NCBI GenBank assembly: GCA_964509195.1
Contig: CAZDWJ010000001.1
Coordinates: forward strand, 434,001 to 498,000
Direction: 5' to 3'
Length of the DNA: 64,000 nucleotides
From: UBA4802 sp964509195
Lineage (GTDB): Bacteria; Spirochaetota; UBA4802; UB4802
Shown here: piece after piece, positions 51,460 through 60,665 of the stretch
Position numbering within the stretch: position 1 is the stretch's first letter
Layout of the letters: the number at the start of each line of letters is the position of its first letter
The notes under the pieces: model-generated
Told to the model about the DNA's origin: nothing
The model's input: only the letters and a program-made list of their open reading frames with translations
Databases searched by the model: none
Translations under genes and position numbers: made by a program

Positions 51460-51696
51460 AGATTACAAGGGGAAGAATTTTGCTAAATGGAGCGTGCATG
51501 CGTACAAGGCAATATTATTCTGACAAATCTTTTTAAAAATAATTGGTATTTTCCAGAATGCAGGATACAGAATAGGCTATTGTAAGTACCTGTTATTGAA
51601 TAATGTATAAGTAGTCGCTAGCGAATATATTTTAGATAAATATTTGCTTGACTTTGTATTATTAAGAGAGCATAAATTTATACAAAGGGGTTTGCT

Positions 51697-52725
51697 ATGC
51701 AACAGTTTATTTCTAAAAAAGGCGACTTGCTTGACACTAATGGCACTCTTCATGAAAGGGGATATTCAACCTACCTTGTTAAACGATACAATCCTGAAAA
51801 TGTGTCACTGTATCCTGTACGGTTTGTAAATGCGCTACGCATTAAGGAGTGGGATTACTACGGCATAACCACAAAAGATTACTTTGTTTCAGCTACTATC
51901 TCACATATTGGCTATGCGGGACTAGTGTTTGTATATTTTATTGATTTTAAAACTAAAACTTACATAGAGGATACACTAATAACTCCTTTAGGCAAAGGGT
52001 TTACGTTAGGGCGGTCAAGTGATGACGATAGTTTTTTTAAAAAAGATACTATCACCTTTGCATTTAGAAAAAAGGGGATTGAGCGGGAGATCTATATTAA
52101 GTGGCCACAATTTGGTAAAGGCAAGGGATTTAACGCTCACTGGATTATAAAGCAGACACCGCGCGATTCCATTGTTATGATGACTCCTATAGGAAAGAAG
52201 CGGTTTTACTACAATCAAAAAATAAACTGTATGCCTGCAGGAGGTGCATTTATACTAGGTGGTCAAGAATATAATTTTGACTTTAGTACTGCGCTGGCCA
52301 CGCTGGACTGGGGAAGAGGAGTATGGGAATATAAAAGCTTCTGGAACTGGGCAAGTGCTTCCTGGTTTTTACCTGATGGGACTAAGTTTGGATTGAATCT
52401 TGGGAAAGGTTTTGGCGATTTGTCATATGCTACGGAAAATTGCTTTTTTGTAAATGGTAAGATACATAAATTGGATAAAGTTGAATTTAATTATGACAAT
52501 ACCAATTTCATGAATCGCTGGTATTTTGGTTCCAATGATGGAAGATTGGGATTGACGTTTACACCTTTTTTTGAACGGGTAGCTACATCAAATCTTGTAA
52601 TCATAACTAGTGAGGTTCACCAGTTATTTGGAATGTATAACGGTTTTGTGGTAGATAGTAATGGGAATACCATTGAAGTGAAAAATATAATTGGTTGGGC
52701 CGAAGAACACCATGCACAGTGGTAA
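51697..52725 (+). CDS. DUF2804 family protein
   Basis: 342 residues matching the DUF2804 family pattern: an N-terminal LLDTNGTLHERGYSTYLVKR, then WDYYGITTKDYFVSATISHI, a central HWIIKQTPRD, and WNWASASWFLPDGTKFGLNL near the end. The fold is a two-domain beta structure related to tocopherol-cyclase-like/lipocalin-type proteins. Its reaction is unknown. The ATG has AAGGGG upstream, and TTGACT plus CATAAA form a possible promoter at 51648-51676. The DUF4912 gene starts 8 bp after it, so it heads an operon with the GH57 enzyme. Confidence 0.75.
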   Translation: MQQFISKKGDLLDTNGTLHERGYSTYLVKRYNPENVSLYPVRFVNALRIKEWDYYGITTKDYFVSATISHIGYAGLVFVYFIDFKTKTYIEDTLITPLGKGFTLGRSSDDDSFFKKDTITFAFRKKGIEREIYIKWPQFGKGKGFNAHWIIKQTPRDSIVMMTPIGKKRFYYNQKINCMPAGGAFILGGQEYNFDFSTALATLDWGRGVWEYKSFWNWASASWFLPDGTKFGLNLGKGFGDLSYATENCFFVNGKIHKLDKVEFNYDNTNFMNRWYFGSNDGRLGLTFTPFFERVATSNLVIITSEVHQLFGMYNGFVVDSNGNTIEVKNIIGWAEEHHAQW

Positions 52726-52733
52726 GGAGGAAT

Positions 52734-53159
52734 ATGTCAGGATATTTTACAGTACATTTGCCGTCGTTTTCATTGATGCATGTGCACTGGGCTATAGATA
52801 ATGAGTCATGGGATACTATTGTTTCTCAGGCGGTTACTGATGTGTACGGTGATCCGGTTTTGTTTTTACAAATTGTGAAATTGTATGGTACCCAGTGGGT
52901 TCAGGACCAGCAGATAGATGTGTTTGGGAGGAATAATCACTGGATTATTTCAATTGGTGATCATTTGCATGGCAATTCCATAAAAGTGTTGCTCATGACA
53001 TCCATTGAAGGAAAAGGAGAAGCAATTATTTTTGAGTCTGATGTGATTTCCTTACCACTATCTCCTGAAAACCTTAAAGACAATATCCCAACTTTTACTA
53101 AGGAAATTCATGCTATAAATACTATCGATTTGCCTGATGAAAAGCGCCTTTCTTCATGA
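52734..53159 (+). CDS. DUF4912 domain protein
   Basis: 141 residues. The pattern FTVHLPSFSLMHVHWAIDNES, then QQIDVFGRNNHWIISIGDHL, matches DUF4912, a small beta-sandwich found next to or fused with GH57 glycan-branching enzymes. It may bind glucan. ATG at 52734 follows AAGGAGGA. Its stop overlaps the GH57 start as ATGA, so the two proteins are co-translated and likely interact. Confidence 0.7.
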   Translation: MSGYFTVHLPSFSLMHVHWAIDNESWDTIVSQAVTDVYGDPVLFLQIVKLYGTQWVQDQQIDVFGRNNHWIISIGDHLHGNSIKVLLMTSIEGKGEAIIFESDVISLPLSPENLKDNIPTFTKEIHAINTIDLPDEKRLSS

Positions 53160-54700
53160 CCACTGGGAAAAAATCAAGTACAACCACGATATGCATTATA
53201 CTGCATGCGCATCTACCTTATGTGAGAAATACCAGCACTGCACTGCCTCTTGAAGAGCTATGGCTGTATCAGAATATTGCTGAGTGCTATATTCCTCTGG
53301 TACAAATGTGTCAAAGGCTTGTAAAAAAAAATATTAATCCTTCGTTTGCTTTATCAATAAGCCCTACACTACTAGCAATGCTTACACAACAGTACTATCG
53401 TAAGCGTTTTCAACATTGGGCTCATACCATCCTGGAAGTTATTGAAGTACTTAAAAGAAAAAATACTAAAGCTGCAGTATCCCTTGAATTTTATGCCAAT
53501 TTTATTACACAATCACTTGCCTTTTTTGAAAGCATACCTGGTGATTGTGCCAATGCTTTTGGACAACTATTTAAAAATAATAATATTGAATTGCTGACAA
53601 CTGCAGCCACACATCCATTTTTCCCACTCTACAGAAACTATCCTATTGTTCAGGATCTTCAGATTATGGCTGGGCTACAGGAATTTAAAAAAAATTTTGG
53701 CACAAATCCAAAAGGCTTCTGGCTACCTGAGATGGGGTATCATGCAGGGATTGACGAAAGACTGTATCAACATGCAATTGCCTACACCATAATTAATGAC
53801 AAAAGTGTATTGCTATCAAATAATATTCCAAAAACAGGAAATTTTTTTCCTGCAAAAACGAAAGCTGGGCTGGTGGTATTTCCACGTGATGCAGTACTTT
53901 CAATGAAAATCTGGTCGGCAGGCGAAGGTTACCCGGGACATCCTTATTACAGAGAGTTCCATAGAGATGCGGTGTATGAATTACCGGAGCTATCGCCTAA
54001 TAATGAACAAACATTGTTGGGGCTTAAAATTTATGCAATAAGCGGAAGTGAGCATAAAGAATACTATGACCCGGCAAAAGCAAAGGAAATGGTGAGGCAG
54101 CATGTTGACGATTTTATTGCCACTGTAGGACAGCGCGCTAGAGATGTTGAGAAGATTATAAAGCGAAAACCTGTATTTGTATTGCCGTTTGATGCGGAGC
54201 TGTTTGGCCACTGGTGGTTTGAAGGGCCGCTGTTTCTGGAATTGCTTGTGGAAACAATAGCTTCACGTGATGATATGATGTGTGTTATGCCACAGCAATT
54301 GTTAATGCAGGATATGGAGATTGTTGAACCGGTGGAATCTTCGTGGGGTAAAGGGAACGATTTTTCTACCTGGTATAATGCACATGTGCGTTATACTGTA
54401 TTGAAACTGGAAGAGCTAATATATAGATTTAGCAGGTGTTTTAATTCAGGTGAAGTGGCCATGCAGTGTGCACGTGAACTAATGCTTGCAATGGCTTCTG
54501 ACTGGCAGTTTATGATTTCAACGGGAAGCTTTGCCGACTATGCGCATAGGCGCTTTGGTGAACATAGTAATGCTGCATCTTACATTATGGATATGATAGA
54601 AAAAAGGATGACACACAGCCAATACATTTGCACACGTTTTGATGCCTATCCTGTGTTTGAAGATATTGATGAAGTTATGACTGCTCTTGCACGGTTATAA
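53156..54700 (+). CDS. GH57 / DUF1957 1,4-alpha-glucan branching enzyme-like protein
   Basis: 514 residues. GH57 motifs: LHAHLPYVR (His17/His19), the nucleophile Glu192 in FWLPEMGY, and the acid/base Asp346 in VLPFDAELFGHWW. The C-terminal helical DUF1957 domain (about 410-514) is present, as in Thermotoga and Thermococcus branching enzymes. Transfers alpha-1,4-glucan chains to alpha-1,6 positions in glycogen, in the cytoplasm. Overlaps DUF4912 by ATGA and the convergent AAA gene by 26 bp. Some GH57 proteins of this group are alpha-amylases or inactive, so branching is the best guess. Confidence 0.85.
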   Translation: MTTGKKSSTTTICIILHAHLPYVRNTSTALPLEELWLYQNIAECYIPLVQMCQRLVKKNINPSFALSISPTLLAMLTQQYYRKRFQHWAHTILEVIEVLKRKNTKAAVSLEFYANFITQSLAFFESIPGDCANAFGQLFKNNNIELLTTAATHPFFPLYRNYPIVQDLQIMAGLQEFKKNFGTNPKGFWLPEMGYHAGIDERLYQHAIAYTIINDKSVLLSNNIPKTGNFFPAKTKAGLVVFPRDAVLSMKIWSAGEGYPGHPYYREFHRDAVYELPELSPNNEQTLLGLKIYAISGSEHKEYYDPAKAKEMVRQHVDDFIATVGQRARDVEKIIKRKPVFVLPFDAELFGHWWFEGPLFLELLVETIASRDDMMCVMPQQLLMQDMEIVEPVESSWGKGNDFSTWYNAHVRYTVLKLEELIYRFSRCFNSGEVAMQCARELMLAMASDWQFMISTGSFADYAHRRFGEHSNAASYIMDMIEKRMTHSQYICTRFDAYPVFEDIDEVMTALARL

Positions 54701-55949
54701 AACTTTTTACAGTGTGATAGTAGTATTCAAATGGTGGAGGAGACGGCGGCAAATTTTTTATTATAAGCTTTCGTGCCCACCTGCGTTCAGTCTGCTCGCA
54801 AAGATCTTTTATGGTTCTTCCAGAAATGCTATGACTTGCTTGGGCTAGTTTTGCAAGCTCTTCAGATGCAAGGTGTTTTGCGTAATTTCCAAAAATGCTT
54901 GCACGCTCCTGTTCTCCCGGTAATGGGAAATGGATTGTCTGGTCAAATCGTGAAATGAGGGCATGGTCTAGATCCTGCTTACGGTTGGTAGCTCCAATCA
55001 CAATAGTATTGGTGATAGCTCCTATACCATCCAGCCGCCGTAGAAGTACTGATAGAATGCGGCGTGTTGCCTCATACATATTTTGGTCACGTGATCCTGC
55101 CAGAGAGTCAATCTCATCAATGAATAAAATTGATCCGCCGATGTCCTCAGATGCATCAAAAATTGCAGCTAAATTTTGCGATGACTGCCCGTACCATTTG
55201 GACATTATTGACTCAACAGGGACATACACAAGCGGTACCTGCACCTCTTTTGCAATAATCCGTGCAACTGTTGTTTTCCCTACACCTGGTGGTCCTTCAA
55301 AAAGAATTGCTTTGGGTCTGTTGGTTTCAAATGTTTTACGGGTAATTTCTGCAATGCTGTCGTACACTTTTGGATTTTTAAGCGGTAGTATGATGGATTC
55401 GCGGATGGTGCGTTTCACTTCTTCATATCCTGCAATATAATTCCAGTCAAGCCCTGCTGCATCAGTATAGACAGATGCGCCATACTTAATAAGCCGCGTT
55501 ATGGGGTTTTCTTTAGCCTGTGAATAGGCTTTGTGAACAAGTGCAATGATGCAATTAATTTCCTCCTGGGAAAGATTACCTTTTTTTGTGCATTCAATCT
55601 TAAAATTAGTGGTGAGTCCTGAAAATTCTATTTTAATATTATCAAAGATATTTTCTGTTTTGAAAAGATTTTTATTTAAAGCCTGCACTGCATAGTAACC
55701 ATCAGAAAATGCGTGGATGCGTATATGTTCAAGGTGGTCTTTAATAATGCTCAAGGACTGAATTATGAGTGCAGGCGATAGCTCTGGAATTAACACACTG
55801 ATGCGCGTGGCACCTTTTTCAAATCCTATATAAGGTTCCGCAACAAATATCCCCTTTGTTGATAATTCCTCTAAAGAGCGTACAATCTGGGCTTTCATAG
55901 CATCAAAAGAGATAGTTTGGATTTCATTATTCATTGCTGCAGTTACCAT
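54675..55949 (-). CDS. AAA family ATPase (spastin/katanin-like module)
   Basis: About 424 residues. The N-terminal ~165 residues are a unique domain (RISVLIPELSPALIIQSLSI). The C-terminal AAA module has Walker A GPPGVGKT (about 219-226), Walker B SILFIDEIDSLAGS, the arginine-finger region LSRFDQTIHFPLPGEQER, and a sensor-2 helix (SISGRTIKDLCEQ). The segment KWYGQSSQNLAAIFDASED is the pore-1 loop type of FtsH/katanin-like AAA proteins. Probable role: remodelling protein complexes. I prefer the ATG at 55949 with AAAGG upstream; a GTG at 55955 is also open. Confidence 0.85.
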   Translation of the reverse strand: MVTAAMNNEIQTISFDAMKAQIVRSLEELSTKGIFVAEPYIGFEKGATRISVLIPELSPALIIQSLSIIKDHLEHIRIHAFSDGYYAVQALNKNLFKTENIFDNIKIEFSGLTTNFKIECTKKGNLSQEEINCIIALVHKAYSQAKENPITRLIKYGASVYTDAAGLDWNYIAGYEEVKRTIRESIILPLKNPKVYDSIAEITRKTFETNRPKAILFEGPPGVGKTTVARIIAKEVQVPLVYVPVESIMSKWYGQSSQNLAAIFDASEDIGGSILFIDEIDSLAGSRDQNMYEATRRILSVLLRRLDGIGAITNTIVIGATNRKQDLDHALISRFDQTIHFPLPGEQERASIFGNYAKHLASEELAKLAQASHSISGRTIKDLCEQTERRWARKLIIKNLPPSPPPFEYYYHTVKSFITVQEQS

Positions 55950-55979
55950 ATACACCTTTAATTATATGCGTAGTATTGG

Positions 55980-56744
55980 TTATGCCAATGCCCCTCCATC
56001 GATAACTATAGTAGATCCGGTGGTGTAACTTGCTGCATCAGAAACAAGGTATAGCACTGCACCTGCCATTTCTTCAGGAAGAGCAACGCGTTTCATAGGT
56101 ATTGTCGGCAAAATCATATTTAAAATTTCCTGATTTTGTGTCATGACAGATGAAAATTTTGTATCAGTAAGTCCAGGTAAAATTGCATTAACACGTACAT
56201 TGAAGGGGGCAAGTTCTTTAGCAAATGATTTTGTCATTGCAATGACACCTGCCTTTGTAATTGAGTAAATTCCTTGAAATGGTGCCGGACGAATTCCATT
56301 AATAGATGCAACATTTACAATTGATCCCCCACCGTTTTTTATCATGAGGTTTGCAGCATACTGGCTTGCAAAAAAATATCCTTTAAGGTTTACATCAACT
56401 GTTTTGTCCCATGCATCAGATGTTGCGTGCAATACATCGCCAAAATAGGGGTTGGTTGCTGCATTATTCACCAGTATATCAAGCCTGCCGTATTGCTCTT
56501 CCACAACCTTAAATAAATTATGTATATCTTCTAATTTGCCTATGTGACATGCTACTGCATGGGCCTTACCGCCTTCTGATTCAATCTTTTTTTGTACTTT
56601 TGTTAAATCCTCAATCTTTCTGCTGGTACAGTACACCACTGCGCCATGTGCGGCTAAAGATTGGGCTATTGCCTGACCAATACCTCTGCTTGCTCCAGTA
56701 ACTATCGCCACCTTACCTTCAAGATTAAATGTAAACGTGCTCAT
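55980..56744 (-). CDS. Short-chain dehydrogenase/reductase
   Basis: 254 residues, classical SDR. Nucleotide-binding TGASRGIG (16-23), NNAAT (93-97), catalytic Ser147, Tyr160 and Lys164 (YSITK), and PG-x-T-x-T-like region LPGLTDTKF. The Arg/Ser after strand 2 (CTSRK) suggests NADP(H). Closest to glucose-1-dehydrogenase/FabG-type enzymes that reduce 3-oxoacyl or sugar carbonyls; in this locus a 3-hydroxyacyl-CoA or secondary alcohol reaction is plausible. Strong AAGGAGG start site. Divergent from the acyl-CoA synthetase. Confidence 0.9.
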   Translation of the reverse strand: MSTFTFNLEGKVAIVTGASRGIGQAIAQSLAAHGAVVYCTSRKIEDLTKVQKKIESEGGKAHAVACHIGKLEDIHNLFKVVEEQYGRLDILVNNAATNPYFGDVLHATSDAWDKTVDVNLKGYFFASQYAANLMIKNGGGSIVNVASINGIRPAPFQGIYSITKAGVIAMTKSFAKELAPFNVRVNAILPGLTDTKFSSVMTQNQEILNMILPTIPMKRVALPEEMAGAVLYLVSDAASYTTGSTIVIDGGALA

Positions 56745-56985
56745 AAAGCCTCCTTACAAATAGTATTATGTATATGCACTGCTAAAATGGATGCAATGTT
56801 CGTCAAGTTATTTGTGTTACATATTACGATTAAAAAGGGAGCAATGCAATAACTATTGCTATTATAGAACAATTATAGTTTTGTTGTATTTAAAGTTAAC
56901 AAAAAAATGTGTATCAGCCATTCATTTTTATATTGCAAAATATGCATACTATGTTGTAATGCAGAAAAAATTTTTGAGGTGCTCT

Positions 56986-59127
56986 ATGGGTCCGCTTGAT
57001 AAACTTATTAATCCTTCATCAATAGCAATTGTTGGAGCAAGCAACAATCCTTTAAAAATGGCTACCATGCATCTTTTGAGTATAATGAAGGATGGTTTTA
57101 CAGGAAAAATTTTTCCTGTGCATCCAAAAGAAGAGATAGTGTTTGGGCTGAAAGCATATAAAAGCCCACTTGATTTACCACAGGCTCCAGATTGCGCCAT
57201 ATTTGTTATTCCTGCTGCAGGTATCCCCGCATCGCTTGATGCATTTGGCACAATTGGAACCAGGCGAGCAATAATCATCAGTGCTGGTTTTAAAGAAGTG
57301 GGAGAAGAAGGCAGAAAACTTGAAGAAGAGGTAAAAGCGATAGCTGCTAAGCATGGTATTCGTTTTCTTGGACCCAACTGTATGGGGATTATTAATTCTG
57401 AGATAGCTCTCAATACAACAGTGATGGCATACACAGCAAAACCCGGTTCATTAGGATTTGCGTCACAAAGTGGTACGTACATTACACAATCAATCATGTA
57501 TCTTCAGCATCATGGAATACTGTTCAGCAAAGCGTTGAGTGTGGGCAATGAGGCTGACATATCGATTATTGATGCACTGGAATATCTGGGTAATGACCAG
57601 CAGACAAAAGCAATTTCATTGTATATTGAAGGTATCCGCGATGTGCCGCGTTTTCTGGATGTTGCATCACGAATAACACCTAATAAGCCAGTTATTGCAC
57701 AGTATGTTGGTGGTTCTATAGCTGGTGCGCGTGCTGGCTCAAGCCATACCGGTGCAATGGCAGGTCCTGATTATCTGTATGAAGGATTATTCAAACAGGC
57801 AGGGATAATCAGGGTGCATTCAGTTGAAGAGCTCTATTTGCATGGACATGTGCTTGCTACTCAACCACGGTTGAAAGGGAACCGTGTTGGCATTATTACT
57901 AATTCAGGAGGACCTGGTACATCAATGGCTAATACCTGTGAAAAGGAAGGATTTGTGATTCCTCCATTTAGCAAGGCTTTGCAGGAAAAAATAAAACCAA
58001 TGATACCACCCCATGCACCTGCAGGAAACCCTGTGGATATTACATTCAATCTAGATCTTGATGTGTTGACAATAAAAATACCTGAGCTTGCAATACAGCA
58101 TGGAGAAGTTGATGCACTGTGTATTCATGGTGCATTCCGCAAAGGATTTATTGAATGTATCTTTCCCCATGTTCAGGAGGCTCTTAATTTGACAAAACCA
58201 GAGGATGTGTTGGGATTTTTACCCAGCGATCTGGATACTCCGGGTACTATCCCGTACAAATATGGCATTCCTCTAGTGATGTCATCGTTTTTTGATTATC
58301 AGGATGATTTTACCGTTGCAATGCAGGAAAAAGGTGTGCCGGTCTTTGATTCACCTGAAAAAGCAGCAAAAGCATTAGCAGTATTGTTACGGTATAAAGA
58401 AGTAACAGAACGGCTTCCCTATGAAAAGCCTTCTTTGCCTGAAGTTAAACCTAAAGCTGCTGCAATCATACAACACGCATTGAAGAACAATCAGAAGGCA
58501 CTGGATGAGCATGCAGCAAAATTGTTGCTATCGCTCTATGGTATTCCAATCCCTGATGAAAGGCTCATTGAAAATGATGACCAATTAAATACAATTATTG
58601 ATTCTTTGCAATATCCAGTAGTAATGAAAGCATGCCATCCTGATATTATGCACAAGACTGAAAAAGGGCTTGTAATACTTCCTGTTAAAGATAGCAAGGA
58701 GGCAAAAAGTGCATTTTCAGAAATTCAAAAGAGAGCAGGTTTTGCAACACCAGTTTTAGTCTACACTATGATAGAAGGGAAACGTGAATTTATGGCTGGT
58801 GCAATAAGCCAGCCTGGTTTTGGCAAAGCTGTACTTTTTGGATTGGGTGGAATCTTCACGGAGGCGTTGAAGGATATCACTTTCAGAGTTGCTCCACTTA
58901 GCAGACGTGATGCAGTTGAAATGCTTGAAGATATTAAAGCCAAAACACTTTTAGGTAAATTCAGAAATGAAGAGGAGGTAGATAAGAAAGTCCTGGCTCA
59001 ACTTCTGTATACGCTCAGTGTGGTGACATTATTACATCCTGAGATATCTGAAATAGACTGTAATCCAATTATCATCAGTAAAAATAAACCTGTGGTTATT
59101 GATGCACTGGTGGTCCTGAGTAAATAA
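56986..59127 (+). CDS. ADP-forming acyl-CoA (acetate-CoA ligase) synthetase, alpha-beta fusion
   Basis: 714 residues. The N-terminal CoA-binding Rossmann domain (SIAIVGASNNPLKM), succinyl-CoA-ligase-like domains with the phospho-His in SSHTGAMAG (about 247-255), and a C-terminal ATP-grasp (KACHPDIMHKTEKGLV; GLGGIFTEALKDI; EIDCNPIII). Converts acyl-CoA + ADP + Pi to acid + ATP, so it conserves energy at the end of acyl-CoA fermentation. In archaea the halves are often separate; the fused form is common in bacteria. ATG at 56986 has GAGGTG upstream and fits the family start; the frame is open further upstream but without family sequence. Leads an operon with M50 and gamma-CA. Confidence 0.9.
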   Translation: MGPLDKLINPSSIAIVGASNNPLKMATMHLLSIMKDGFTGKIFPVHPKEEIVFGLKAYKSPLDLPQAPDCAIFVIPAAGIPASLDAFGTIGTRRAIIISAGFKEVGEEGRKLEEEVKAIAAKHGIRFLGPNCMGIINSEIALNTTVMAYTAKPGSLGFASQSGTYITQSIMYLQHHGILFSKALSVGNEADISIIDALEYLGNDQQTKAISLYIEGIRDVPRFLDVASRITPNKPVIAQYVGGSIAGARAGSSHTGAMAGPDYLYEGLFKQAGIIRVHSVEELYLHGHVLATQPRLKGNRVGIITNSGGPGTSMANTCEKEGFVIPPFSKALQEKIKPMIPPHAPAGNPVDITFNLDLDVLTIKIPELAIQHGEVDALCIHGAFRKGFIECIFPHVQEALNLTKPEDVLGFLPSDLDTPGTIPYKYGIPLVMSSFFDYQDDFTVAMQEKGVPVFDSPEKAAKALAVLLRYKEVTERLPYEKPSLPEVKPKAAAIIQHALKNNQKALDEHAAKLLLSLYGIPIPDERLIENDDQLNTIIDSLQYPVVMKACHPDIMHKTEKGLVILPVKDSKEAKSAFSEIQKRAGFATPVLVYTMIEGKREFMAGAISQPGFGKAVLFGLGGIFTEALKDITFRVAPLSRRDAVEMLEDIKAKTLLGKFRNEEEVDKKVLAQLLYTLSVVTLLHPEISEIDCNPIIISKNKPVVIDALVVLSK

Positions 59128-59129
59128 TT

Positions 59130-60071
59130 ATGGATGAAAAGCTGCCATTGTTAATGAGGTTGCGAGTATTATTAGTGCGCTATCTTAAAGCACTCAATAT
59201 GGAACGAAGGATTGTGGTCCCACGCTATGATCCTGACTATAAACCAAAGTGGGGAGTAATTATAACCCTTTTTGTTACTACGTTTATAACAACATCCATT
59301 GCGGGATCCAGTGGGGGTGAATCATTACTGGAAATAATTTTCAATGGATTGCCATTTTCGTTATCACTGTTAGGTATTTTACTGGCTCATGAAATGGGAC
59401 ATTATCTTGCTGCACGTTATTTTAATGTTATTGCAACACCACCATATTTTATTCCATTTCCATCAATTGTTGGAACAATGGGTGCTGTAATACGTATTAA
59501 ATCTTCAATACCTGACAAACGTGCGTTGCTGTATATTGGCGCCATGGGTCCTCTTGCCGGCTTTATAGTAAGCTGTGCAGTAACCATTGTAGGATTGTAT
59601 CAGTCTACGGTACAGCCATTGCCAGAGCCAGGTGCCAATGATATCATTCCTATATTTGGCGATTCCTTACTCTATTACATCTTTACAAAAATAATTCATG
59701 GAACAATTCCTTCCGGGAGCGATGTACATCTTTCGCCTCTTGCATGGGCAGGTTGGATTGGTTTTCTGGTTACCAATTTAAACCTTATGCCAATTGGTCA
59801 GCTGGATGGAAGCCATGTTATCTATGCGTTATTTGGCGAAAAACAACGATATGCAGGCTGGTTCTTTTTTGTTTTATTGTTCTTTCTGGCTGTACTGTGG
59901 CCAGGATGGGCTGTATGGATTGTTCTTACTTTAACATTGCTCATGATAGGGCATCCGTACATTCCTGACGGGATACCATTAAATACATGGGAACGATGTA
60001 TGGGATATCTATGTATTATAATTTTTATTCTAACATTTATACCAAAACCAGTAAGTATTTTAGGACAGTAA
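59130..60071 (+). CDS. M50 family site-2 metalloprotease
   Basis: 313 residues, polytopic. Zinc motif HEMGH (about 86-90, in LLAHEMGHYLAARY) and a second conserved site NLMPIGQLDGSH (Asp ligand) on a later helix. The GTMGAVIRIKS segment is also typical of this group. Intramembrane proteases of this family cut membrane-bound regulators. Target unknown. It follows the acyl-CoA synthetase by 2 bp; that link to metabolism is unexplained. Confidence 0.9.
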   Translation: MDEKLPLLMRLRVLLVRYLKALNMERRIVVPRYDPDYKPKWGVIITLFVTTFITTSIAGSSGGESLLEIIFNGLPFSLSLLGILLAHEMGHYLAARYFNVIATPPYFIPFPSIVGTMGAVIRIKSSIPDKRALLYIGAMGPLAGFIVSCAVTIVGLYQSTVQPLPEPGANDIIPIFGDSLLYYIFTKIIHGTIPSGSDVHLSPLAWAGWIGFLVTNLNLMPIGQLDGSHVIYALFGEKQRYAGWFFFVLLFFLAVLWPGWAVWIVLTLTLLMIGHPYIPDGIPLNTWERCMGYLCIIIFILTFIPKPVSILGQ

Positions 60072-60093
60072 TTTTATTTTAAGGGAGGTTGAC

Positions 60094-60618
60094 ATGCCGC
60101 TGTATGAAATCAATGGGAGGAAACCAGTAGTAGGCGAGGGAACATGGATTGCTCCATCAGCTGAGATTATTGGTGATGTGCGAATTGGCAAACGATGCTA
60201 CATTGGATTTGGGGCTATTATACGAGGTGATTATGGTACGATAATAATCGGTGACCAAACAGCAATTGAGGAAACGTGTATGATACATGCTCGCCCAATG
60301 CAGGTTGTCCAGATTGGGAATAGGGTGACAGTGGGACATATGGTCATGATACATGGCTCCACAATAATGGACAATGCAGTGATTGGGATGCATGCAACAT
60401 TGAGTGACAACGCTGAGATTGGTGAATGGGCAATTGTTGCTGAACATGCGCTGGTTGTGAATAAACAAAAAATCCCTGGATATAAAGTATATGGTGGTGT
60501 ACCAGCAAAAGAGATTGGAGATGTAACACAAAAGCATATGGATATATGGAATGCAGGGAAACAGGTGTATGTAGATTTAACCTATCAGTATCCTCAGTCA
60601 TTTAAAAGGATAGATTAA
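60094..60618 (+). CDS. Gamma-carbonic anhydrase family protein
   Basis: 174 residues with left-handed beta-helix hexapeptide repeats (AEIIGDVRIGKRCYIGFGAI onward) and metal-binding His65, His82 and His87 at the spacing of Cam/CamH-type gamma carbonic anhydrases, plus RGD (44-46). It may hydrate CO2 or be one of the many YrdA/PaaY-like proteins of uncertain activity. AAGGGAGG site before the ATG. Third gene after the acyl-CoA synthetase and protease; ends at a terminator. Confidence 0.9.
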   Translation: MPLYEINGRKPVVGEGTWIAPSAEIIGDVRIGKRCYIGFGAIIRGDYGTIIIGDQTAIEETCMIHARPMQVVQIGNRVTVGHMVMIHGSTIMDNAVIGMHATLSDNAEIGEWAIVAEHALVVNKQKIPGYKVYGGVPAKEIGDVTQKHMDIWNAGKQVYVDLTYQYPQSFKRID

Positions 60619-60620
60619 AT

Positions 60621-60655
60621 AAAAAAGGCGCCACTTTGTAAGCGACGCCTTTTTT
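60621..60655. terminator. Bidirectional terminator between gamma-CA and Fe-S oxidoreductase
   Basis: A-run, AAAAGGCG and CGCCTTTTTT arms with an inner CTT/AAG pairing around TGT. It separates two convergent genes. Confidence 0.85.
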
Positions 60656-60665
60656 AAGCTTCATA

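Noticed and set aside
54895..55440. 181-residue plus-strand frame inside the AAA ATPase gene
   Set aside because: Antisense shadow of Walker A and B region; no start signal.
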